Positions 26,972 to 36,119 of a stretch of DNA of 64,000 nucleotides are shown here, in pieces (the stretch's first letter is position 1; the number at the start of each line of letters is the position of its first letter). The notes beneath the pieces are model-generated. The model was given only the letters and a program-made list of their open reading frames with translations, made no database searches and was not told the DNA's origin. Source of the stretch: JAPPHA01 sp965221575 (GTDB taxonomy: Bacteria; Pseudomonadota; Alphaproteobacteria; Rhodobacterales; Rhodobacteraceae). The stretch is taken from NCBI GenBank assembly GCA_965221575.1, contig CBDCSM010000012.1:558001-622000 (forward strand), in the 5' to 3' direction. The translations under genes and the position numbers were made by a program.

Positions 26972-27033
26972 TTGTTTGCGAAACGAAAACAGGTCAATTG
27001 GACATTATCGAAATGGTGCCGTTTCGCAAACAA
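26972..27033. promoter_or_regulatory. Paired 14-base inverted operator-like sites before the fic remnant
   Basis: TTGTTTGCGAAACG at 26972-26985 and its exact reverse complement at 27020-27033, 34 bases apart, lie just upstream of the fic start at 26959. Each arm contains GTTTGCGAAAC, itself nearly symmetric, so these may be two binding sites for one dimeric regulator, plausibly the Fic protein's own winged-helix domain. Confidence 0.5.
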
Positions 27034-27504
27034 CAGGTGAGAGCGCCGGACTCGATGTCGCCGCAATGGCCGTGTGTGGCGGCCGTTGTGCCGGAGGCAC
27101 GGGCATTACCACGATAGGTCCGCCTACTGCACTGAGTCTCGGCACGCAGGGGTCCGGAATACTCAAGGCAGTCATCCTTTCGTTTGTCGATGAGTCAGTT
27201 CAGCCGCGCCAACAGGTGCTGGGACTTGGCGGAATCCAATCGGGCGATTGCTCTGGAATGGCAAGAATGACCCCATTCCGCGAATTTCGAGTTCCGCGCG
27301 AGTGGCGGAAACGCGAAGGATCGACTGGTCGGCAAAAAGGAGACCAATCCTGCGGCTTCACGTGGCATTATGCGACCCCGGGGAAAAGATAAGGAGCCGC
27401 CCCGTTGTAGATTTGATCGTTGCCATGTTCGCAATGGTGTGATCAAGGATTTTTTGGGGGCCTATTGGGCACCGGCCCGTTTGCGAACTGACCAGGGAAC
27501 CGAT
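27034..27504. other. Gene-free stretch before the acylase gene end
   Basis: About 470 bases with no recognisable gene. The rightmost 20 bases match sequence beyond the acylase remnant at 24488, so the duplication extends just past the stop codon. Confidence 0.4.
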
Positions 27505-29976
27505 TCACTCGATCGGACGCAACCAGGTGACTCCGACGGCGCCCGAGCGGACGTAGGAATCGTCGAGGGACATGGTGATGTATTCGCCGCGGCGCCAAAG
27601 CTGGGCAAGATCGTCGTAGTGGCGCGACAACGGGTGACCGGACTGTCCCGTGGAGATGATGTAGAGCGAGTTGTCGGGATCCGAAAAGTCCACGACGACC
27701 CTCAGTCCTGCTGCCAGCACGCTGGCATACGGGTCGTCACCGTTCCATGCCATTCCACCCCTTTGGAGGGTGTTCTCACCTCCCGACGACTCGATGCGAA
27801 TATTGGTCAACCATGAAAGCACCGGTATCTTGCCTAGCACTTCGTGGTCGTGCTTGGCGACGTGGGCAGTCCCCCACCTCCAAGCTTCCACGTTTTGTCC
27901 GTATTTCCCGGAAAGCTCGACGATAGCCTCTATCAGAGCCCGGCCGGCGATTTCGTCGCAGGTCTCGACTCGGGTCGACTGGCGAATGTCACACCACCAT
28001 GCCGCGCCGTCGACGTCGCGAAAGACGCGCTCTATGAAGACCGGCGATGGTTCTGAAAATCGGTCGGCCAGTTCGCCAAGTTCATCGGTGATCAACAACT
28101 TCTGAAGATGGCGCATCCAGGCGACATAAATCAGGGGGGTTGGTTCATGCCTGTTCATCTCGCCGTTCCACCGGGCCAGCCGGTCGAGGGCATCGCGGCG
28201 AAGCGTCAGGCGGGACCTCGACGGACCAGGCGGGTCCGAGTACCAGAGGTTTCGGCCAACGAGGGGCAGGAGTGATCTGGCGGTGTATGATACAACATCA
28301 AGCTGCGCGTCGACGAAGCTCTTGCGGGTGTGAACACGTCTTTCGTTGAGGAGGCGTTCCAGGCGTTCAATTCGTTGGGTATCTCCCCAGTCGAAGCTGA
28401 GATGAAACGGGAAACGCGCGTTGGTCGTACGGTTGTTGGTATTGGCCACGATGCCGCTTTCTGGATTGAGGGCATACGGGTGACTCGAGTAAGGCAGATA
28501 CCCCTGCCAATGGTTTTGGGGGAGCCAGCCCGGTGACGGAATACGCCCCTGGCTGGTATGATCCGGTCGGCGCCATGGCAATGCGCCAATTGTTTGCAGT
28601 GCAATCGAATCCTTTTCCGCGACAATCAAATTCAATGCGGGTGCCTTGAAGATTTTTCCTGCCGCGCGGGCTTCGTCGATCGATCGCGCGTACATCAGGT
28701 CGACCGCGGCGTTCATCGACCTGTCGTCGATGTCCAGGGCCGTCCACCGAACGGTCGCCGCGTGGTTTTCCGGGACTATTCCGTTCAGTCCGAACAATCC
28801 TCCGTGGACGACCGGTCCACGTTTCGACCAATAGAGATCGAGAGTCAGAGCCTCGCCGCCGCCAATTCCGATATCTGTGCTTGCCTTACGAAAGGGAATG
28901 AAGCCGTTTTCCGTCAGGTATTCTTCAGGATTGTCCGGATTGAGTTTCTCTATGTGCACGTCAAGATCGTCGACATAGGCACTTGTAATTCCCCAGGCGA
29001 TGCGCCGATTCCGGCCGACGAGTATCGCGGGGATTCCGGGAATCGTTCCTCCGATAACGCTGTTTTCGGGAAATTCCAGGCGTGCCAGCATCCAGATCCC
29101 GGGAGCGGTTAGTCCAAGGTGCGGGTCCGCGGCAAAAAGCGCGGCTCCGGTCACTGATCGTTTGGGCAGAGCGGCCCATGCATTCGATGCTCCGGCGAGG
29201 ACGGGATGCGGCAAGGGCATCAGGAATCCGGATTTGACGGCGGAATCCGGGGGTGTCGGAATGGTGTTCGTGGAATTCGGGCCGATCATCGGAAAGGCGG
29301 GCAGGGACGTCACGCCCCGGCCGGGTGAGTCGGGAAGTATGTCAGCGACTCGATCGGCATCCAGCACAAAGGAAACCAGCGATCGGGAAACCTCGGTGTG
29401 GAGTTCGGTATTGAGACGAAGCGCCATCACACGAACGAGCGCGAGGCTGTCAGCCGGTGTCCAAAGTGCGACTTCAGTTCCGAAAAGAAAGAACTCCGGC
29501 GCTCCCCTGCCCAGCGCCTCTCGGTTGATTACATCCAGCCACGCGTTCACGCCATTGGAATAGGCCTCCAGTGCTGACCTGGTTCTTTCCGACTGATGTT
29601 TGAGTGACTGGACGGCAAGATCATGAATGGCCAGTTGACGCATCAAGACGTCGGTTTCGATCGTTCTGCTGCCGAACAGTTCGGAGAGTCGTCCTTGCGC
29701 CGCGCGGCGCATCAGGACCATTTGCCAGAGGCGATCCTGCGCATGGACATATCCCAGGGAAAAAAAAGCGTCGGCGGCATTGGCCGCGAACACATGTGGT
29801 ACCGCGTGCGCGTCGCGAACGATTTCCACGTCGGCCGCGAGTCCCGGAATCCGCAGGTCGGCATCGTAGTTTGGTATCGACCGGACAGCCAGAACGTAGG
29901 CCGCCACGGCCGCGAGGAAAAAGAGGCCGACAAAAACAATGGTTCCCCGAAAAAGCCAACGGAACAGCGTTCTCAA
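27505..29976 (-). CDS. Penicillin acylase family protein (Ntn hydrolase)
   Basis: An 823-residue exported amidase precursor. It starts with a hydrophobic anchor or signal segment (residues 10-30, 'GTIVFVGLFFLAAVAAYVLA'). The alpha part carries 'GYVHAQDRLWQM', and the autocatalytic site is 'LAGASNAWAAL', where Ser264 would become the N-terminal nucleophile of the beta subunit after removal of the linker. 'AADPHLGLTAPGIWM' follows, as in the family. Members hydrolyse beta-lactam side chains, N-acyl-homoserine lactones or other amides; the substrate here is unknown. Start is TTG at 29976, seven bases after GGGAG. A remnant of a sibling gene lies 3 kb away. Confidence 0.92.
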   Translation of the reverse strand: MRTLFRWLFRGTIVFVGLFFLAAVAAYVLAVRSIPNYDADLRIPGLAADVEIVRDAHAVPHVFAANAADAFFSLGYVHAQDRLWQMVLMRRAAQGRLSELFGSRTIETDVLMRQLAIHDLAVQSLKHQSERTRSALEAYSNGVNAWLDVINREALGRGAPEFFLFGTEVALWTPADSLALVRVMALRLNTELHTEVSRSLVSFVLDADRVADILPDSPGRGVTSLPAFPMIGPNSTNTIPTPPDSAVKSGFLMPLPHPVLAGASNAWAALPKRSVTGAALFAADPHLGLTAPGIWMLARLEFPENSVIGGTIPGIPAILVGRNRRIAWGITSAYVDDLDVHIEKLNPDNPEEYLTENGFIPFRKASTDIGIGGGEALTLDLYWSKRGPVVHGGLFGLNGIVPENHAATVRWTALDIDDRSMNAAVDLMYARSIDEARAAGKIFKAPALNLIVAEKDSIALQTIGALPWRRPDHTSQGRIPSPGWLPQNHWQGYLPYSSHPYALNPESGIVANTNNRTTNARFPFHLSFDWGDTQRIERLERLLNERRVHTRKSFVDAQLDVVSYTARSLLPLVGRNLWYSDPPGPSRSRLTLRRDALDRLARWNGEMNRHEPTPLIYVAWMRHLQKLLITDELGELADRFSEPSPVFIERVFRDVDGAAWWCDIRQSTRVETCDEIAGRALIEAIVELSGKYGQNVEAWRWGTAHVAKHDHEVLGKIPVLSWLTNIRIESSGGENTLQRGGMAWNGDDPYASVLAAGLRVVVDFSDPDNSLYIISTGQSGHPLSRHYDDLAQLWRRGEYITMSLDDSYVRSGAVGVTWLRPIE

Positions 29977-30056
29977 AACCTCGCTCCCGTATTGACCTCA
30001 TCGGCAAGAGGGTTCAAGTCAGCCGAACGAATTACATTTGGCATATGAGGTCAAGC

Positions 30057-30947
30057 ATGGCTGAAGTCGCGTTTATCGGATTGGGCGTCATGGGGTATCC
30101 GATGGCCGGACACCTGCAGGCAAAGGGCCACTCTGTCACAGTATACAATCGGACCCCTTCGAAGGCCAATGCGTGGTGCCGGCAGCACGGTGGACGAATG
30201 GCCGAGACGCCTGCCGCGGCGGCGTCCGGGGCAAAGGTGGTTTTTACCTGCGTGGGTAACGATAACGACATCCGGTCGGTCACCATGGGCCCGGACGGCG
30301 CGTTGCAGACCATGGGTCCGTCACAGGTTCTGGTTGACCATACGACGGCATCGGCAATCGTTGCGCGAGAACTGAGCCGTTCTGCCGCCGCCGCAGGATC
30401 CGGATTTGTCGATGCACCGGTATCGGGCGGACAAGCCGGCGCGGAAAACGGCGTGTTGACGGTCATGTGCGGAGGGGAAGAGGAAACCTACAAGAAGGTC
30501 GAAGGCCTGATCGGCTGCTACGCAAAGTCGTGCAGGCTTCTGGGAGATACCGGTTCCGGTCAGTTGACAAAGATGGTCAACCAGATCTGCATCGCAGGAC
30601 TCTTGCAGGGTCTTTCGGAGGGATTGAATTTCGCCGACAAGGCCGGACTCGACGGTCGGGCCGTGCTCGACGTGATTTCAAAGGGAGCCGCGGGTTCGTG
30701 GCAGATGGAGAACCGCGGCGTCACGATGCTCGATGATCAGTTCGATTTCGGATTTGCGGTTGACTGGATGCGAAAAGACCTCGCGATTTGTCTAGGCGAA
30801 GCCGAACAGAACGGGGCCAGCCTTCCCGTGACTTCCCTTATAGACCAGTTCTACAAGGACGTTCAGAAGCTGGGGGGAGGGCGTTGGGACACGTCCAGTC
30901 TGATCCGCAGGTTGCGTTCCATTGACGAGGGAGGTCATGAAACCTGA
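30057..30947 (+). CDS. 3-hydroxyisobutyrate dehydrogenase-like NAD(P)-dependent oxidoreductase
   Basis: A 296-residue beta-hydroxyacid dehydrogenase. The Rossmann site 'VAFIGLGVMGYPMAGHLQAK' opens the protein, the substrate loop is 'FVDAPVSGGQAGAENG' (about 120), and the catalytic lysine lies in 'GSGQLTKMVNQ' (about 170). Relatives oxidise 3-hydroxyisobutyrate, tartronate semialdehyde or similar acids, and sequence alone does not decide. Start: the ATG at 30057 has GAGG at ideal distance; an ATG at 30045 does not. The end overlaps rpe by 11 bases, so the two are co-transcribed. Confidence 0.92.
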   Translation: MAEVAFIGLGVMGYPMAGHLQAKGHSVTVYNRTPSKANAWCRQHGGRMAETPAAAASGAKVVFTCVGNDNDIRSVTMGPDGALQTMGPSQVLVDHTTASAIVARELSRSAAAAGSGFVDAPVSGGQAGAENGVLTVMCGGEEETYKKVEGLIGCYAKSCRLLGDTGSGQLTKMVNQICIAGLLQGLSEGLNFADKAGLDGRAVLDVISKGAAGSWQMENRGVTMLDDQFDFGFAVDWMRKDLAICLGEAEQNGASLPVTSLIDQFYKDVQKLGGGRWDTSSLIRRLRSIDEGGHET

Positions 30948-31626
30948 ATTTGATCCGTCTCGACCTGTCCGGGTGGCGCCATCAATCCTGTCCGCGGACT
31001 TTTCCCGGCTTGGCGAGGAAATCGTCGCCTTGGAAGACCAGGGTGCGGACTGGATTCACGTAGATCCGATGGATGGGCATTTCGTCCCGAATCTGACGAT
31101 CGGCCCGAATGTCGTCGCGGCGATCCGTCCTTACGTCCGGACCGTGCTCGACGTCCATTTGATGGTTTCGCCGGCTGATCCGTTCATCGAGGCGTTTTCA
31201 AACGCGGGCGCTGACATCCTGACCGTACACGCGGAGGCGGGTCCTCATCTTGACAGGACTCTGCGTCGAACCCGCGAACTGGGCTGCAAGGCCGGCGTCG
31301 CGTTGAATATCTCGACGCCGTTGTCGGTCATCGAGTATTGCCTGGACCAGATCGACCTGTTGCTGGTCATGACGATCAATCCGGGGTTTGGCGGCCAGGC
31401 ATTTTCCTATCCCGTCCTGGAAAAGATCCGGTCCGCGCGAGAAATGATCGGGGACCGGCCGATCTGGCTGGAAGTTGACGGGGGAATTGACCCGAACACG
31501 GCGCCGCTGTGCGTGGAGGCCGGGGCGGACATCCTGGTCGCGGGATCGTCAGTATTCAGAGACGGCGACCGGTCGTTCTACGGAGCCAACATCGCCGAGA
31601 TCAGATCGGCGTGCGATTCACGGTGA
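30937..31626 (+). CDS. rpe: Ribulose-phosphate 3-epimerase
   Basis: A 229-residue TIM-barrel enzyme that interconverts ribulose 5-phosphate and xylulose 5-phosphate in the pentose phosphate pathway or Calvin cycle. Signatures are 'VAPSILSADFSRLGEEI', the metal/active site 'WIHVDPMDGHFVPNLTIGP', 'LDVHLMV', 'MTINPGFGGQ' and the phosphate loop 'EVDGGI' with 'AGSSVF'. The ATG at 30937 follows GAGGGAGG and lies inside the end of the preceding gene. It converges tail to tail with the SYLF gene with no spacer. Confidence 0.96.
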   Translation: MKPEFDPSRPVRVAPSILSADFSRLGEEIVALEDQGADWIHVDPMDGHFVPNLTIGPNVVAAIRPYVRTVLDVHLMVSPADPFIEAFSNAGADILTVHAEAGPHLDRTLRRTRELGCKAGVALNISTPLSVIEYCLDQIDLLLVMTINPGFGGQAFSYPVLEKIRSAREMIGDRPIWLEVDGGIDPNTAPLCVEAGADILVAGSSVFRDGDRSFYGANIAEIRSACDSR

Positions 31627-32181
31627 TCAACGGGCGATTCGCGAGAACTTCCCGCCTTCGATTGCCGTTCCGAAAAGCACCCCTGTCTTGGTAATGCTCA
31701 GACTGTAGACGCCTCGCCTGTGCGTTTCCGAACTGACAGCGAAACTGTTGGATGTGTCGATGACGGTAAATTCAAGATCGGCTCCGACTGCCCATCCGTC
31801 ACGTCCGCGAAACCGTCGCAAACTGCCGTCATCCAGGAAGAACAGGAAGTGGTTTACTGACTGAACGCCGATTTTGAAGCCGACCGAACCGGCGGCAAAT
31901 GAATAGTAATCGACCGGAATCTGGTCGATCAGGAGCGCCCCTTCACCATACATTCCACCAACGATCAAACTTGCTTCCCTGACTTCCGGTATGACCAGAA
32001 GACCTGTTGATCGTTCCATGATTGATTTCGTGAAAGGATATTTTGTTTCCATCTCGTCGATGGCAATTTCGACTTTTTGGTTGATCTGGACACTGGCGTT
32101 TCGGTCGGTTCCACCAGCGCACGCGCCAGTCAGAATTGCACCTCCAGCGACCAGAAAGTTCCGGCGACTGATGTCGATCAT
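31627..32181 (-). CDS. SYLF (Ysc84-like) domain protein with Tat-type signal
   Basis: A 184-residue exported protein. The N-terminus 'ISRRNFLVAGGAILTGACAG' has the twin-arginine pattern (SRRxFL) and a cysteine that could be lipidated, though the lipobox is not ideal. The rest is the SYLF domain: 'ATGLLVIPEV'-like 'STGLLVIPEVREASLIVGG', 'YYSFAAGSVGFKIGVQ' and the glycine-bounded end. SYLF proteins bind lipids or, in eukaryotes, actin; the bacterial role is undefined. The stop directly abuts the rpe stop. Confidence 0.85.
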   Translation of the reverse strand: MIDISRRNFLVAGGAILTGACAGGTDRNASVQINQKVEIAIDEMETKYPFTKSIMERSTGLLVIPEVREASLIVGGMYGEGALLIDQIPVDYYSFAAGSVGFKIGVQSVNHFLFFLDDGSLRRFRGRDGWAVGADLEFTVIDTSNSFAVSSETHRRGVYSLSITKTGVLFGTAIEGGKFSRIAR

Positions 32182-32391
32182 GAGAGTTACCTGCGAATCT
32201 GCTCGTTTCTTTTTTTGTCTTTTTACACAATCTCCGGCCCGATGTCATCCGCCGGTCTGATTTTGTGGTTTTCCCGTGCCGCGATCCCGACCGAACTTTC
32301 CTGGTCCGATGCCTTGTGTTGATCGGGTTTCGCACGTTTGGTGTTCCGTAAAGGACATTATCGCGAGCTTGGTCCTGCGGCTGCCTTTCGT

Positions 32392-33402
32392 TTACTTGAC
32401 TCCCGCTTTTTTCAGGAGCCTTGCAGCTCTGATGGCAAAATAGGTCAAGACGCCATCGCATCCCGCGCGCTTGAAAGAGGACAGGCTTTCGATGACGGCG
32501 GCGTCCAGATCGAAATATCCTCGTTGATGTCCAGCCATGATCATCCCGTACTCGCCCGATACCTGGTACGCAAATGTCGGTGCCCGAAAGGTGGACTTCA
32601 GCAGTGAGCACAAATCCAGGTAGGGCATCCCAGGCTTGACCATGATCATGTCAGCCCCTTCTTCGAGGTCGCGGGCCGCCATGCGCAAGGCTTCGTCGGC
32701 GTTGCATGGATCCATCTGGTACGTGCGCTTGTCGCCAGTGAGCGCGCCGGACGATCCGACCGCATCCCTGAACGGTCCGTAGAACACCGACGCGTACTTG
32801 GCGGTATATGCCAAAATGGCCGTCCCCTGATGGCCGGCAGAATCCAGGCCCGACCTGATCGCACCGATCCGGCCGTCCATCATGTCGGACGGGCCGAGAA
32901 TGTCGGCCCCGGCATCGGCTTGCGCCAGGGCCTGCCGAACCAGGATTTCCAGCGTTTCGTCGTTCAGGACTTCGCCATTTTCAACAATCCCGTCATGTCC
33001 CGTCGGATTGTATGGATCGAGAGCCACGTCGAGCATGATACCAATGTCGGGAACTGCCTGTTTGATCGCCCTGGTCGCGCGGTTCGCCAGGTTTTCGGGA
33101 TTGACGGCTTCGGAGCAATCACTCGCCTTCAGTTCGGCGTCGACGTATGGGAATAGCGCGATTGCGGGGATACCGAGTCCGGAGCACTCATGGGCCAGTT
33201 CCACGGCGCCATCGACACCGTAGCGCATCAGGCCGGGCAAACTGGAGATTTCTTCCGAGCCGCCAGTCCTGTCGGTCAGGAACACCGGCATGATCAGGTC
33301 ATTGACGGAAACCGGGTTTTCCTGGACGAGATTCCGGATCCATGGCGTTCGTCTGAGCCTTCGGGGACGCCCCTTTGGAAATCGTGGCGGAATGACCTGC
33401 AA
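32392..33402 (-). CDS. hemB: Delta-aminolevulinic acid dehydratase (porphobilinogen synthase)
   Basis: A cytosolic enzyme joining two 5-aminolevulinate molecules for heme and cobalamin synthesis. It keeps the Schiff-base lysines in 'LAYTAKYASVFYGPFR' and 'MIMVKPGMPYLD', and the active-site 'YQVSGEYGM'. The zinc-binding cysteine cluster is replaced by 'VALDPYNPTGHDG', the magnesium-type pattern known in alphaproteobacteria. Start: TTG at 33402 with AGGAGA six bases before it gives 336 residues, the usual length. A GTG at 33462 is open but its purine run touches the codon. Confidence 0.93.
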   Translation of the reverse strand: MQVIPPRFPKGRPRRLRRTPWIRNLVQENPVSVNDLIMPVFLTDRTGGSEEISSLPGLMRYGVDGAVELAHECSGLGIPAIALFPYVDAELKASDCSEAVNPENLANRATRAIKQAVPDIGIMLDVALDPYNPTGHDGIVENGEVLNDETLEILVRQALAQADAGADILGPSDMMDGRIGAIRSGLDSAGHQGTAILAYTAKYASVFYGPFRDAVGSSGALTGDKRTYQMDPCNADEALRMAARDLEEGADMIMVKPGMPYLDLCSLLKSTFRAPTFAYQVSGEYGMIMAGHQRGYFDLDAAVIESLSSFKRAGCDGVLTYFAIRAARLLKKAGVK

Positions 33403-34013
33403 TTGAATCTCCTGTTTCTGGCTTGGCGCACTAACCCCAACATGTGTGACTCGTAACGCCACCTTCCCGGATTTTGAAGCATTTCCGAAAGCCCCCCTGG
33501 ATTCGTGAGGAAAAGATATGCCCCGGTGGCCGCCGTGTCGAAGTCGAATGCCCCGTGTGCTGGCGCCGCGGGAGGGCGATGGGCTCGCCGTTCATTGCCC
33601 GTGTATGCAACGGCGTATCGCCCGGCGCGTCAGGCTTGAAGAAACAGACGCCGTCAAGGCGGTTTTCACGCGCGGAGGATCAGACGAAAGACGTATCTGC
33701 GGCGGTTAGTTGGCCGAAACGGATTTCAAATGACCCAAACGCTCATGACAGGCTTCGGTCTTCCACCCTGACCGGCATGAAACATCTCTTGGATACGCCT
33801 GTGCCGTCGCTGAAATTTAACGAACAACTTTCCTTTGTGGGGAAACCGGGGCAGGTGCGGGGCGGAGATCATCAGGCATCGAAACAGGTACAGGAATTGT
33901 CTGTCTTCAGTTCCCGTTTTCTCGAGGGTAAATTCACATCGAACATCAAGCATCATAAGGTGATAACCGCAGTGACCGGACCATAATGTCTGTTGGCGAG
34001 AAAGGAGGACGGC
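33403..34013. other. Gene-free stretch between hemB and the SDR gene
   Basis: About 600 bases of divergent upstream DNA. A plus-strand frame from 33474 has a few cysteines ('ICPGG', 'VECPVCW') but no ribosome site or recognisable family. I do not annotate it. Confidence 0.4.
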
Positions 34014-34829
34014 ATGTCCCGCACGGAAAAGCAAGTGGTTGTGGTAACGGGTGGCGCCGCAGGAATCGGATATGCCATCGCCGAACGATTTGCTAACGAC
34101 GGGCACCGGGTTGCCATAGCGGATCTCGATGAGGCGAACGCGAAGGTCAGCGCTGAAACTCTCTCCCAGGTTACCGAAACCAGGATACTTGCCGTCCGCA
34201 ACGACGTGGCGGATCTCGAAAGCTGCCGCGGTGCGCATGAGATGATCGCGGCCGAACTGGGCGCCGTATCGGTCTTGGTCAACAACGCCGGAATCATGGC
34301 CCAGAAGTTGGGCTGGATAGAGGAGCTGCCTCCTGAGCACTTCGATCAGATGCTCGCAATCCACGTGCGCGGCACGGTCAATTGGGCCCGGCTGGTCTTG
34401 CCGGGCATGCGGGCCGCGGGCTTTGGCCGGATTATCAACATTTCTTCAGGAAATGCCTTCCTGGCGGTGCCGCATCGTCTCGGCTATGTGACGGCAAAGA
34501 AGGCGATCCTCGGCGTTACGGAAGGGTTGGCACTGGAAACCGCCCGTGCCGGCATCACGGTGAATGCCATCGCGCCCGGTTATATCGCCACGCAAACCCT
34601 GATGGCTCGTGCCGATGCCGGGGTGCTCGACAAGAAAGGCTTTGCCGAGCGTACGCCCGTCGGGCGTTGGGGTCGACCCGAGGAAGTCGCGCATGCAGCG
34701 ACTTTCCTTGCGGAGCCCGCATCAGGCTTCATTACCGGAGCAACGCTCGCAGTTGATGGTGGAATCACCATCCGGGGGGATCCGAACGAGAACATCGATG
34801 CATCCCCGCTTCCCATACCCGACCCGTGA
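34014..34829 (+). CDS. Short-chain dehydrogenase/reductase (SDR) family oxidoreductase
   Basis: A 271-residue classical SDR of the 3-oxoacyl-ACP reductase type. The cofactor site is 'VTGGAAGIGYAIAERF' (about 11-26) and the NNAG motif is 'VLVNNAGIMA'. The catalytic Ser lies in 'NISSGNAF', and Tyr and Lys in 'YVTAKKA'. 'DLDEANAK' after the second strand suggests NAD(H) preference. The C-terminus has about 15 extra residues after 'AVDGG'. The ATG at 34014 follows AGGAGG. The substrate is unknown and no pathway genes are adjacent. Confidence 0.92.
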   Translation: MSRTEKQVVVVTGGAAGIGYAIAERFANDGHRVAIADLDEANAKVSAETLSQVTETRILAVRNDVADLESCRGAHEMIAAELGAVSVLVNNAGIMAQKLGWIEELPPEHFDQMLAIHVRGTVNWARLVLPGMRAAGFGRIINISSGNAFLAVPHRLGYVTAKKAILGVTEGLALETARAGITVNAIAPGYIATQTLMARADAGVLDKKGFAERTPVGRWGRPEEVAHAATFLAEPASGFITGATLAVDGGITIRGDPNENIDASPLPIPDP

Positions 34830-35900
34830 AACGAAACCCGAAATGGCGAAGTTCCAGACGGCGAGTAAATCGTTGAACCTGGTAAACCGTCGACGATCCA
34901 CGAGGACGATGAACTGGTTCTGATCGCGAACGAGGCCATGGTCCCGCCAGGCTCCGACACCACCCTTGCCTCTGTTCGAAAGGCCGGCGACCGATGATTG
35001 TCAGCGGAAGTCGTGAATCCAGTTCGGCAGCGTCTCTCATTGCCGCGCCCGCCGCGGAACAGTGCTCCGATGCGCTGAAGTTGCCCCGCGCCCGGGAAAA
35101 CATGGAAGAGGAAACCCTCGTAACGCGGCACGTCCTGCGCATGGAGGCAATCAAGGAAAGCGGCATTCTCCATGACGCAAACTGTAAGGAGACCTACACG
35201 TACGATGCGCCGTTTGCCGGGCTGATGCAGGAACATCCGGTAGAAGAAGGCGATCAGGCACCCGCGGGCGATGCGGCTTTCTCGACCGTAAAGCCGTCGT
35301 CGTTCCGGCATCGCCAAGTATGACAAAATTGAGGTGGGTTAAGGGGTTGCTTGGCGTTTGGTAACATTCAAGCCGGAGTACAATTCGCAAGTTTCCACGA
35401 AATCGTTGTTTGTTCGTGTTCCCGAAACCCGTGATTCGGCCGGTGAACCATGTCAACGGTAACGGGTTCTTGCGCGAGGACGGTGATCGAACCCGACAAG
35501 ACGTCATTGAGGCCCTTGACGCGCGGATCAGAGTCGACCAATTCCGAACCGGACGGGCTGATGATGCGGATCACTTCGCCCTTCATGATGCCAAGTGAAA
35601 CGCCCATTGGCACTTCCGGGTCACAGGATACCTCTTGGACGTCACGGGTCGGAGACAATCGGTTGGCCAGAGGCCGACGCCATGGTTTCACCGCGGACTT
35701 GCGTTCCGGGTGAATGGTCCAGCGGGCAACGGGATTGCAATTGATGGGAATGAGCAGCGGCAGGTACGGAAGCGAGAACCACGATTGGGCCTCTGAAGAG
35801 GCGGCCTCCGTCCTTTACTACATGATCTCCGTCACATCGTCATTCTGTGAAAAACTCCGGTGTAAAGAGATTCGGAATGCGATGTCTCGCCTACAGCACC
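34830..35900. other. Long gene-poor region
   Basis: About 1.07 kb. A plus-strand piece near 34875-34997 ('HEDDELVLIANEAMVPPGSD' in one frame, ending in a stop) and a minus-strand frame at 35368-35691 ('GVSLGIMKGEVIRIISPSGS' and onward) look somewhat protein-like but have no ribosome site or family I recognise. They may be gene remnants. No repeats or RNA genes noted. Confidence 0.4.
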
Positions 35901-36077
35901 TCAGGAGTCTTCCAAGGAAATTTCATCCAAGGACGTTTCATCGTCAGTCGACGGCTCCACGACTTCGTCTTCTTCTCCGCCAAACCAGTTCATCGGATTG
36001 GCGCGAGACCAATCCCAACCGCCTGAACAAGCGGAGAGGGAGAACAGCAGGATGCCAGCCAATATCGATTTCTTCAT
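35901..36077 (-). CDS. Small lipoprotein, 58 residues
   Basis: Translates as a short lipoprotein: signal 'MKKSILAGILLFSLSAC' with an ideal lipobox (L-S-A-C, Cys17), then a tryptophan-rich stretch 'GGWDWSRANPMNWFGG' and an acidic tail rich in Asp/Glu/Ser. The ATG at 36077 follows AAGGA by eight bases, good support for a real gene. The residue after Cys is Ser, which favours transport to the outer membrane. The 'NPMNWFG' block resembles short lipoproteins I recall from Rhodobacterales, which are longer, but no role is known. Divergent from mfd. Confidence 0.75.
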   Translation of the reverse strand: MKKSILAGILLFSLSACSGGWDWSRANPMNWFGGEEDEVVEPSTDDETSLDEISLEDS

Positions 36078-36119
36078 AAACCCAATCCTTCAATCGGCCC
36101 GCATCTGTGGCGGGCTGCA

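Noticed and set aside
29604..30056. Upstream extension of the 3-hydroxyisobutyrate-dehydrogenase-like gene
   Set aside because: This part lies opposite the start of the acylase gene, has no homology, and a good ribosome site supports starting at 30057.
34580..35326. 248-codon minus-strand frame near the SDR gene
   Set aside because: Half of it is antisense to the SDR gene, and the rest shows serine-rich low complexity and no family.
35368..35691. 107-codon minus-strand frame with 'GEVIRIISPSGSELVDSD'
   Set aside because: Looks slightly protein-like, but has no ribosome site or recognised family. Kept only as a note in the gene-poor region.
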